64,000 nt of DNA. It comes from Carallia brachiata (Eukaryota; Streptophyta; Magnoliopsida; Malpighiales; Rhizophoraceae). The notes beneath the pieces are model-generated. The model was given only the letters and a program-made list of their open reading frames with translations, did not search any database and was not told the origin of the DNA. Shown in pieces: positions 55,795 to 64,000 of this stretch. The stretch lies in the NCBI GenBank assembly GCA_021464245.1, contig JADCRB010000018.1, forward strand, positions 2,466,015 to 2,530,014, written 5' to 3'. The number at the start of each line of letters is the position of its first letter. Positions within the stretch are counted from its first letter, which is position 1. Both the position numbers and the translations under genes were made by a program.

Positions 55795-56777
55795 TGTGAA
55801 ACAGGAACCCCTATGGTTTCGAGTCTACAACATTTAGGTCTCGAAAAATACAGATATAAATTATAAGTGAAAATTAAAAAATTATGTGGGGTTCGATATC
55901 TGAATAGATCATCCGATTAATACTCCTGTGATTTAGTTAAGGGTTGCACGAGCTTGATTTTAATCGAAAGATATTAAATTTCCACAGCGTGATATTAAAC
56001 TGTAGGAAATAGATTACACTGAAGGACGAAACTTAATCTCAGGTGGTGCTGGAACTCCAATGAGGGCCGTAGAGGCTTGATCTCGTTCGGAATGGTTTGG
56101 TTCCAGTAAAAGCCGTATGGGCTTGGTCTCAGGTGGATTGATTTGACTCCATTAAGGGTCGAGGCTTGATCCCACTCAGACTGTTTAGCTCCACTGAGGG
56201 CCGTAGAGGCTTTATCTTAGATAGACTTACTTCGTTAAGGCCTGTAGGAGGCTTTATCTCAGACAAAGGTTTAATATTTTAATATTTTAGATATTTTCTC
56301 TCGCCGATCTCAATTTGAGGCGACCGGAGAGCGTATACCCAAAATATACTTGGAAATGGATATAATAAATATTTTGGGTGTTGTATCTGGGATATCTCCC
56401 TTAATAGAGTTCGGAGAGTATAAGCCTAGTATACAAAAACATAGGAAAGGATTTAAATTTTTCTTTTGGGACAAATTTTAATTGCCAACTTGATTCTCCG
56501 TGCTCCAATTGGCTTGCCTTACTGCCTATTTATAGGCAGTCTGGCAAGGAAGAGGACCAAAATTTCTTCCGTTTTTTTTTTTTAATGCTTCCACCGTCAT
56601 GGCCACCATTTTCTAATGTTGGCACCACCATGGTCACCATTTCAATGTTTGCACTGCCATGGCTACTACTTCTCCATGTCTGCACTGCCATTGACTTTGA
56701 ATTTTTTTTTCTTCTTCTAGATGTCGGTCACTGACTTGGACTTTTCTTCTTCTTTTTTTTTTTTTTTTGTATTTACA
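55795..56777 (-). repeat. 3' LTR of gypsy element 2
   Basis: Plus-strand boundaries TGTGAAACAGGAAC..ATTTACA. It matches 60777-61747 over its full length. It contains about six diverged tandem units of about 50 bp (56015-56270) sharing GAGGGCCGTAGAGGCTTGAT. Similar AAACCTCATACGGCCCTCAG text occurs in the LTRs of element 1, showing relatedness. Confidence 0.9.
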
Positions 56778-56791
56778 AATGCCCCCACTTC
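56778..56791 (-). other. polypurine tract of element 2
   Basis: GAAGTGGGGGCATT on the minus strand next to the 3' LTR, identical to element 1. It fixes the element's orientation. Confidence 0.8.
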
Positions 56792-57681
56792 AAAAGTTGG
56801 TGAGGAAAAACTCCAGAGATGTAATCTGAACCGAGTCTTGAAGTCTAACTTGATGCTTGAGATGTCTCGATGAATATTGGATGTTGAAGTCTTCCAACTC
56901 CGATTATGCCTGCTGTTGTTGGATCTCAATGGAAATCGATACAACCTTGAGGAAGTTAGCAGTCCAACCAATATAGAAATTGAAGTCTTGGCTCCAATTA
57001 ACGTCGAGCTTCCATAGGTCGTAAAGGTTATTTTATATGTCTTGAAGTTCCACAACTCCGGTGAGGATGATCCGGTAGGTAAGGAACTTGAACCTCTTCA
57101 CGAGGAAGGCCCAGCATTACAGAACTTCAAGACCTGTGCACAAGGAAACAGGCTGTAGTGATGATTCCCAAGTTTGCTTCGACGTAAGATGAATAGTTGG
57201 AACTTCCCTATACGTCGCCGCATCTGAGAACATATGAGGATGATCGCAGCTTCTCGTCCCTCTGTGGTCGATGTGAACTAAGGAAAGTGGTTGGAACTCT
57301 ATGACACCGATGGCGCTGGAGGCTGAGATTCGAGGGTCTTTAGAGATCCCTCAGAGTGGACTACTCCTTCTCTTCTTAGCCCGTGCGCCTTCAGTTTTTT
57401 GGTCAAAGAACTTCCTGCAAGAAAAAGTGTAAGGGCTAGCCTTTTTTTTTTTCTTAGAGAAAGAAAAGCTGAGGGGGTGAGTATTGTGACTTTGTCGTGC
57501 AGAATATATATACAAAAAAGTGACCTTTTTTTAAAACAAAAAAAAGTCAAAAAGAGGATACGCGGAATCTGATGAGGTCCTCCACGTCCCTTTCTTCCAT
57601 AAGTGACAGAAGAGGCAGCGGCTGACGCGCGTCGCAGAAGTCGTTGCCGCGTACTGTAAAAGTCGTCTCGTCTTATCCTTG

Positions 57682-58308
57682 TCAGTCATCCAGGTGGGGC
57701 CTAAGGCGCAGCCCCAAGTCAATCTTGGCCTCGTCCGATGGGCAGATGATGTTGATGTTGCTGGAGCCTTCTGGGTGGTTGATGCTGCCGGAATATTCTG
57801 GAAAGAGAGATAAAGTTTCGCCTGAATGACTTTTTTCTGCTAGAAAAGTTCTTCCTGGACTTAAGTACCCATGAGGGATGAACCCTTGACTGACTCCGTA
57901 AGACCACCAAGACCAATGTGCATGCTCCCACAGGCTACGGCTTTGATCAACATAGCTTGGAGAGACTATTGCAGTGGTAGAACTCGGACATGCTTCATTT
58001 GAGGGTGAAGCTGTATCGGTGAGATCTACTACGGGAATGACAGACTGTGCTTTGGAAATAGCATCTTTCAGCGCCGCTCTCTCCTTATTTCTCCAATTTT
58101 GGAACCAAAAACGTACATTTTTTCCTTCGACTGTCCCTAGCGGGTGCAGTTGTGAGGCAAGTTGGAGAATCTGTGATGAGTTAGAGACAATATCTCAATT
58201 GTTGTAGAAGAACTCCTCCAAAATTTGGAGTTGCGCCAAAGCTGGGTGCCATCTTTTGTGGGGTGACCTTTCTTCTTCCTTAACCTATTGTTCTGCAAAT
58301 GGTTCCAT
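57682..58308 (-). pseudogene. WUSCHEL-type homeobox (WOX) ORF inside gypsy element 2
   Basis: Also exactly 209 codons from ATG to final TGA and collinear with the copy in element 1. Homeodomain: KRWHPALAQLQILEEFFYNN, then SQILQLASQLHPLGTVEGKN, then VRFWFQNWRNKERA; the W-F-x-N core is kept. The block SLWEHAHWSWWSYGVSQGF is almost unchanged. The WUS-box is TLSLFP and the C-terminal EAR-like motif is IDLGLRL; no stop interrupts this half. In-frame stops are TAG at codon 8 and TGA at codon 38, neither shared with element 1, and the element 1 stop (codon 152) is a glycine here. So the two copies were broken independently after a long period without indels. Many codons differ in amino acid, so the family is old. 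Confidence 0.87.
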
Positions 58309-58383
58309 TTTTTTGCTGCAAAAGAGCAAGGTCTGATATGCAGGAAAGACTGAAGCCGAGACTCAGACTCAAACTCACGATCG

Positions 58384-58416
58384 TTTTTATATTTTTGGGT
58401 CATTCACAGTTTATAC
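58384..58416 (-). promoter_or_regulatory. candidate internal promoter of the homeobox ORF, element 2
   Basis: Minus strand: GCATGAGTATAAACTGTGAA and CCCAAAAATATAAAAACG, about 80-105 bp before the ATG at 58308. It matches the arrangement in element 1. Confidence 0.6.
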
Positions 58417-58760
58417 TCATGCGGGCCAAAAGTTGGACTGGATGTTGAGTTTGGTTTTTGGGCCGTTCATAGTTTATACTCGTGCGGGCCAAAAGTTGGA
58501 CTGGATGTTGAGTTTGGTTTTTGGGCCGTTCATAGTTTATACTCGTGCGGGCCAGGATTCTTGGACTGGGTCCTGTGTTGTTGTTGCCGTCTCACCTTTT
58601 ATACTTGTGCAGGCAAGAGTGTTGAACTGTGTTGTTGTTTTTTATACTCATGCGAGGCAGGAGTGTTGATTTGTGATATCGCCTTTTATACTCGTGTAAG
58701 GTAGGAGGGTGCTTCTGTTGATCGCCTTTTATACTCATGGGAGGCAGGAGTGTTGAACTG
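58400..58760 (-). repeat. TATA-bearing minisatellite of element 2
   Basis: About seven units containing TTTATACTCRTG.(G)GC on the plus strand, that is GC.CAYGAGTATAAA on the minus strand. The first three are almost perfect 62-63-bp repeats (58409-58560, sharing AAAAGTTGGACTGGATGTTG and TTTTTGGGCCGTTCATAG); the rest are shorter, resembling the 44-bp unit of element 1. Confidence 0.8.
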
Positions 58761-58789
58761 CTGAGCTGTTGAGTCGTTGAACTGTTAAG

Positions 58790-59115
58790 CTACTGACTTG
58801 GGTTTTGATTCAGGGTTTGGGATTTGCCCCCGAGTCTGGATTTGGACTTTGAGTTAGAATTTGGATTTGGGTTTTGAGCCCAGGTTTGAGTTTGGGTTTC
58901 GGGCCCGGGTTTGAGTTTGGATTTTTGGATTTTCAGCTGGAATTTGGGTCTGAGTTTGGAGCCCCCGAATCTGGATTTGAATTTTGAGCTGGAATTTGGA
59001 CTTGGGGGTTTTCAACACGAGTTTGAGCCCAAATTTAGAGTTGGGTTTTGAGCCTAATTCAGTTTGGATTTGGGCTGTCAATTTTGAGTCGGGGTTTGAG
59101 ATCTGCCTCCAAATC
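58790..59115 (-). repeat. CCAAATCC-type degenerate tandem block, element 2
   Basis: On the minus strand, repeats of CCAAATTC, AACCCAAACTCAAACC and AAAATCCAAA. It is the counterpart of 46580-46875 and 41870-42050 in element 1. A T-rich low-complexity stretch follows at 59160-59270. Confidence 0.65.
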
Positions 59116-59412
59116 TAAATTTGGATGTTGAGGAATGGTTCTGAAACTGCACATAAGCTTCAGACTTTTTTTTTGATTTTTTTCTTTTTTTATTTTTCTT
59201 TTTTTAATTTTTTTTGCTTTTTTTTAATGTTGAATTTTTCTCTTTTTTTGTTTTTTTTTTTTTTAAATATCAATACTTTAAAAATTTATCGCTTGATCGA
59301 GGCGGGTCAGGATGTGTTTTTGGGTATGACAACATGTAAGTGTAGATTCATGCTGACTTTCTTCTGACGGATCTAAAAAGACGGTAGTTTGGTTGGCTAA
59401 GGCTACGTCTTC

Positions 59413-60675
59413 TCAGTCCAAAATGATTTTATTTTGGTCCATAAGCTTCAAGATCAGCTCCTTTAAGACAAAACACTTCTTGATTGGATGGCTAACTGTG
59501 CGGTGATACCTACAGAATTTTGGATCATTGACCCGATCCTTCTGATTGGGTTGTTTGCACTCTAGGAACTTGATCAGCTTAGCTTCCAAAAGTTGATCGA
59601 GAATGTCCGAAACATCAGAGTCAGAAAATGGATACTTTTTTCTGTTACAACTCCCGCTACGTCGCCTTACCTCTTTCTTGTTGTTTTGGTTGATTTCTCG
59701 ACTCTGAAAGACTGACTTTTGCTTTAGCTCCAATTTTTATTGGTGAACCATCAACAGTCATCACTTGTTTGCCCCCATGTTGGCCTAGTTGGATGGGAAT
59801 CGTACCTTTGGAGGTTTTGATGCTTATCTCCATGTCATGCGTCCGAGTAGCCAATTCCTTGAAAATTCGAGATTTGATGCCCTGCAGAATGTATAGCATT
59901 TCCCAGTGCATCCCTTGGATACACATTTCCACTGTAGAAGTCTCTGTCAGACGATCTTTACAATCTAGGCTAAGAGTACGCCATTTGTTTATGTATTCAA
60001 TGACATGCTCTCCTTTCCTTTGCCTGGTGCTGGTAAGCTCCATCATGCTTACTGTTCAACGGGTGCTGAAAAAATTTGTTGAGAAACTCGCATTGCAGCT
60101 GCTCCCAACTGTCGATTAATTCTAGTTCAAGATTTACGAACCAGATAAAGGTAGTGTCCTTGAGTGAATGAACAAACTGTTTCACCAAAAAGTCACCGCA
60201 GGTTCCTGCATTGTTGCAGGTTTCGATGAAGTAAGCAATATGCTACTTCGGATCACTTTGTCCATCGAATTGTTGAAACTTGGGCGGTTGGTAATCCAAG
60301 AGCATACTGAGGTTTTCAGTGCATCTCGTGTACGAATTTGTAAACCTTGAAATGGTGTACTTTGTTGTAGGCAGATTGTATTTGCTATCATATCCTGTAA
60401 TTGTTGGACAGATAGCGAAGAGGCAGAATTTGTAGGCAGTAGCTGTGTAGAACTATTTGGTTATTTTTCCGTAGTGAAAAGATCAACTGGCATTGCTTCT
60501 GGAGTGAAACTGGGTGGATATGGTTCTCTTCGTAGGCCTTAGGATTGGCTTGGATCGGGGCCTTTCCTTGGAGGCGGGCGATCTGTTGATCTTTTTTTTC
60601 CACAGCTTTTATCAGTTGAAAAATTCTACTCTCCAATTCTGCGATCCTGTCTTCCCTGTTGGTTACGCTCGTCAT
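59413..60675 (-). pseudogene. gag of element 2, frameshifted
   Basis: Starts MTSVTNREDRIAELESRIFQ (coiled-coil-like N-terminus). It continues through ETCNNAGTCGDFLVKQFVHSL and DSWEQLQCEFLNKFF, then ELTSTRQRKGEHVIEYINKW and TVEMCIQGMHWEMLYILQGI (the retrotransposon gag core), and ends with a zinc-knuckle-like FCRYHRTVSHPIKKCFVLK. At least four frame changes separate the pieces. This is the gag type that normally accompanies Tat/Ogre-like pol, which is missing here. Confidence 0.85.
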
Positions 60676-60754
60676 CGTGATTGTGACAACATCGATGTTG
60701 GATTCTTGCTGGAATTTTTTTTTTTTAGAGGATCAAAATATGAGAGGCAGAGTT

Positions 60755-60772
60755 GTCCCACCTAGCGTGCCA
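60755..60772 (-). other. primer binding site of element 2
   Basis: TGGCACGCTAGGTGGGAC on the minus strand, four bases inside the 5' LTR. It differs from that of element 1 at two positions. Confidence 0.65.
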
Positions 60773-60776
60773 ATTT

Positions 60777-61747
60777 TGTGAAACGGGAACTCGTATGGTT
60801 TTGAGCCTGCAACAGTTAGGTCTCGAAAAATATAGATATAAATTACAAATGAAAATTAAAAAATTATATGGGGTTCAATCTCTGGATATATCCTCCGATT
60901 AATGCTCATGTAATTTAGTCAAGGGCTGCACGAGTTTGATCTTGACCGAAACATATTGAATTTCCACAGTGTGATCTTGAACTGTAGGAAATAAATTCTA
61001 CTGAGGGTCGAAGCTTGATCTCATCAGGTGGTGCAAGAACTCCGATTTGGGTCGTAGAGGCTTGATCTCGTTTGGAATGGTCTGGTTCCGGTGAAGGCTG
61101 TATGAGTTTGGTCTCAAGTGAACTGATTTGACTCTACTGAGGGTCGGGGCTTGATCCCACTCAAACTGTTTAGCTCCGTTGAGGGCTGTAGAGACTTTAT
61201 CTCAGATAGACTGATTTCGTTGAGGGCTGTAGATGACTTTATCTCAGTCAAAAGTTTAATATTTTAATATTTTAGATATTTTCTCTCGTAAATCTCAATT
61301 TGAAGCGACCGGAGAGCGTATATTTAAAATATACTTGGAAATAGATATAATAAATATTTTAGGTATTGTATCTAAGATATCTCACTTAATAGAGTTCGGA
61401 GAATATAAGTCCAGTATACAAAAACATAAGAAAAGATTTAAGTTTTTCTTTTGAGACAAATTGTAATTGCCAACTTGATTCTCCGTGCTACAATTGGCTT
61501 GCCTTACTGCCTATAGGCAATCTGGCAAGGAAGAGGACAAAAATTTCTTCCCTTTTTATTTTTTCAATGCTTCCACCGTCATGGCCACCATTTTCTAATG
61601 TTGGCACCGCCATGGTCACCATTTCAATGTTTGCACCGCCATGGCTACTACTTCTCCATGTCTGCACTGCCATTGACTTTGATTTTTTTTTTTCTTCTTC
61701 TAGATATCGGTCACTGACTTGGACTTTTATTTATTTATTTATTTATA
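60777..61747 (-). repeat. 5' LTR of gypsy element 2
   Basis: Plus-strand boundaries TGTGAAACGGGAAC..ATTTATA (outer TG eroded to TA). It pairs with 55795-56777. The same 50-bp GAGGGCTGTAGA-type tandem units are at 61005-61240. Confidence 0.9.
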
Positions 61748-62700
61748 TATCACTTAGTGAAAGTAAGAAAATGAAAAAAGAAACATCATTGCAGTAATAG
61801 ATTTAAGCCATTATTCCTACAAAAAGTTTTCTTTTTTAGATAAGGGAAAAACTATGTATCATATATTAAAGTAATCACAAAATTGACACATTAGATCTAA
61901 ATTATTGGATTGTAGAAAATATATAAAAATAAATAAATAAATTGTGGAATTAACTATATGACTTCCACTTGCCGTATAATGCGTAGCTATATAATCTTGC
62001 CCTTTGCAAAAAGAATCACTCACATTAATGTAGAGAATATCAAATTTGCTTTATTTTTTCTCTTCATTTTTGTTTAGGAGAATAGTGTTTTAGTATTTTC
62101 CATATATTGCGCAAAAATTGCTTTTGTTGTTGATGATTCATGCATCCAAAATGCGGAAACGGGCGAGATCACAAAATCGACAAAATTTATTCTATTCTGT
62201 TAGTATTAAATATTCATGCATACCATATGTAGTAAAAGGTCATGCTTCGATTATGAAAATCGAAAATATACTTGGTCATTGTAGCTATAGGGAGAATTTC
62301 GGCGGAGACTACAAAACTGAAAAGTTTACAAAATTGAAAAAAAAAACCATTAAAATCTAAAAATACTTTTAAAAAAAAAAGAAATGTTTACAAAATTTTT
62401 AGTTCAAAAATATGAAAATTGAAAAATTTTTACAGAATATCTAAAATAACAAACCCAAAATTGAAACTTATCAACCGTTGTGACTAGATGTTTTGAATCA
62501 GATTTTTGTAAATCAAAGGTCCTTCTTCAACTATCAATTGCATACTCATCACCAAATTCATAGGATTCTATCTATTGTATGATGATCTTTTCTTTTCTTT
62601 CTTTCTTTTTATCTATTATAAAAAACTTATTAGATCATGAGTTATACCAACACAAATACTGTTTTTTTTTTATAATAAGCTCATGCTCCTTTTTCCAAAT
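61748..62700. other. duplicated CobW 3' flank, copy B (right part), then unique DNA
   Basis: 61753 to about 62310 aligns with 51285 to about 51640 (GTGAAAGTAAGAAAATGAA.AAAGAAA.ATCATTGC). It has an extra stretch of roughly 200 bp at 61840-62050. Beyond that no gene was seen. Confidence 0.55.
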
Positions 62701-62732
62701 TAATCCACACCCAAAGAGACCATGAACTATAC

Positions 62733-63300
62733 TTATTGTGCAACCTGACCTCCAGAAGCCAATTGGGTCTTCCGCCAATTCTCCTCCATCTCGTCAATAT
62801 CCATCAATCTTCTTAACAATACAGAGGGGTCACTTGAAAAATTGAGCCCCACTTGCTGCCCAATGTCCCATGTGAGCTTAGCTTCCAACTGCCGTGTTGC
62901 TTCTTGATATGGTAACTTTGCCGCAGCATCAATTTCTATCATAATCGCCTTATTTTTTGTTGAATGTTTGTGCCACTGATTGAAAAATCAATGGTCCCCC
63001 CAAAAAGTTCGCTTGGTTTTTGGGCCTCGGGTTGTTTCTTTCCTCTAAATTTTTTGGGTTTATTTAGTTTACTGACCAAGAGATTAACGGACATAGCACA
63101 TTTTTTGCGTGGCTTTGATAAGGAAGGTTGAGGAAAGGTAGAGGATAAAAGATGAGGAGAGCTACCGGGTATTTCTGGAATAATTTGAGAAGATGGGATA
63201 TATTGACCTTTGGTTGGGCTCGGGCTATGTGGTATGGAGGTAGGTACGTAAGAGTTACTTGGGTCAAGATTAACCGAATAATTAAGGGACTTGGTTGATG
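62733..63300 (-). mobile_element. LINE ORF fragment upstream of endonuclease
   Basis: Minus-strand translation gives a Ser/Pro-rich stretch (TSIPHSPSPTKGQYIPSSQI), a basic piece (KLNKPKKFRGKKQPEAQKP) and, after a frame change, EATRQLEAKLTWDIGQQVGL with acidic residues following. This resembles the linker between the gag-like zinc knuckle and the endonuclease of plant LINEs. There is no reverse transcriptase here. It is too short for a firm family call. Confidence 0.5.
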
Positions 63301-63396
63301 GAGTGGGCTAGGACAGATGTGGAAGAAGCAATAGGCTTAAGTTTGTTTTTTGAGACTTAATAAAGATATTCAAGTATTAAATGTCTTCTATATAAG

Positions 63397-63408
63397 AGAA
63401 ATTCGTCA
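63397..63408 (+). repeat. left target-site duplication of SINE
   Basis: AGAAATTCGTCA, repeated exactly at 63608-63619 after the poly(A) tail. Confidence 0.9.
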
Positions 63409-63607
63409 CCAGCGAGCGTTGGTACGGATGGCTGGGATTCGTCGCCGCTTAACCAGAAGTCTCGAGTTCGAGTCCCTTGATATGCAGTTGCGTTAAATAC
63501 TCGCTGAAAGACTTTTGCCGCTTTTCGGGGTCCTACTCGGATCGGTCTAAATTAGTCAACTCATTGGGTTGAATACTGGGCGGTCTCAGACAAAAAAAAA
63601 AAAAAAA
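63409..63607 (+). mobile_element. tRNA-derived SINE, complete, with perfect TSD
   Basis: A 199-bp element. An A-box-like TGGTACGGATGGCTGGGA and a B-box AGTTCGAGTCCC lie in its first 75 bp. A body ending ACTGGGCGGTCTCAGAC follows, then a pure A tail. It is flanked by the 12-bp duplication AGAAATTCGTCA. An intact TSD and tail suggest a fairly recent insertion. Confidence 0.88.
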
Positions 63608-63619
63608 AGAAATTCGTCA

Positions 63620-64000
63620 ACATAGTTTGTTCTAACAACAATTTGAACAGAAAAATGACCTGCATATTTTACCATATGAGCCTTGAGGAAATATAATTAA
63701 TTGTTGCTAATAAAGTACTAGCAAAATATTATATAACCTTGCCGGTTCAAAATTAGAGTTTAGCAGAAGTTATGAATATAAAATGAGATGGATATCATGA
63801 AAAAGAGATTAGAAGGCAATTGGCATATACAGGATAAGAGGAACTTCAAACAATTACAATAAAAATTAGTTGGCAAAAAAAAAAAAGGAATTGCGAGAAG
63901 AACTCGTTCTCTTTTTTAACTTTTTAAGGTCCAGCATTTGAACCATAAACCTAAAACCAAGAGTTTGAGTATTAGTTTTAGAACAATGCACACATGAAAA
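63620..64000. other. intergenic, nothing recognised
   Basis: AT-rich sequence with an A-run near 63876-63886 and no coding signal. Confidence 0.4.

Larger units (their letters stand above)
55795..61747 (-). mobile_element. gypsy-type LTR retrotransposon, element 2, with gag and WOX ORF but no pol
   Basis: On the minus strand: 5' LTR (61747-60777), primer site, gag (60675-59413, broken), A/T-rich and CCAAA blocks, a TATA minisatellite, homeobox ORF (58308-57682), tail, polypurine tract, 3' LTR. The target duplication is TATTA (55790-55794) and TATCA (61748-61752), one mismatch. Reverse transcriptase, RNase H and integrase are absent, so this is a non-autonomous relative of element 1, sharing its primer site, polypurine tract, minisatellite and homeobox ORF. 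Confidence 0.9.

Noticed and set aside
1..64000. tRNA, rRNA, CRISPR arrays, bacterial operons, organelle DNA insertions
   Set aside because: None seen; tRNA-like boxes found belong to SINEs, and no stretch looked like plastid or mitochondrial genes.

Overview
This is a nuclear window from a flowering plant, almost certainly a eudicot. The evidence is AT-rich intergenic DNA, short GT..AG introns, plant-only families (NB-LRR, receptor-like protein, REM-type B3, WUSCHEL-type homeobox) and plant transposons (Tat-type gypsy elements, LINE tails, Au-like SINEs, Tourist-type MITE). The species cannot be named from the sequence.

Layout. 1.6-4.0 kb (minus): a broken CC-type NB-LRR resistance gene, with a possible 54-codon ORF below it. 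4-9 kb: AT-rich DNA with a LINE tail and a MITE. 9.2-22.3 kb (plus): a 16-exon leucine-rich-repeat gene orthologous in type to Arabidopsis AT1G15740. Nearly every LRR exon is a 72-nt, phase-1 module, but exon 3 carries a 2-nt deletion and a stop. 25.2-27.1 kb (plus): a decayed REM-like B3 gene whose promoter and first exon reappear at 31.6-31.9 kb. 29.3-30.4 kb: three inverted-repeat elements, one with arms of about 150 bp. 32.4-36.8 kb (minus): an intact four-exon LRR receptor-like protein gene of 971 residues with a LINE tail in one intron. 39.2-62.3 kb: two diverged copies of the 3' end of a CobW-like GTPase gene, each interrupted by a gypsy-type LTR retrotransposon. 62.7-63.3 kb: a LINE fragment. 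63.4 kb: a complete SINE with a perfect target-site duplication.

The most striking content is in the two LTR elements. Element 1 (40125-49367, plus, TSD AATAG) has pol with two RNase H domains but almost no gag. Element 2 (55795-61747, minus, TSD TATTA/TATCA) has gag but no pol. Both carry, between the pol/gag part and the 3' LTR, a WUSCHEL-type homeobox reading frame of exactly 627 nt. It has a homeodomain, a WUS-box and a C-terminal EAR-like motif, and is preceded by its own conserved TATA region. Stops occur at different codons in the two copies and there is no net indel. This looks like a retrotransposon lineage that captured a WOX transcription-factor gene and kept it. I know of no description of such a family.

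Gene order (LRR gene, then CobW remains on the same strand) echoes the adjacent Arabidopsis pair AT1G15740/AT1G15730, so the window is probably an ancient syntenic block expanded by insertions.
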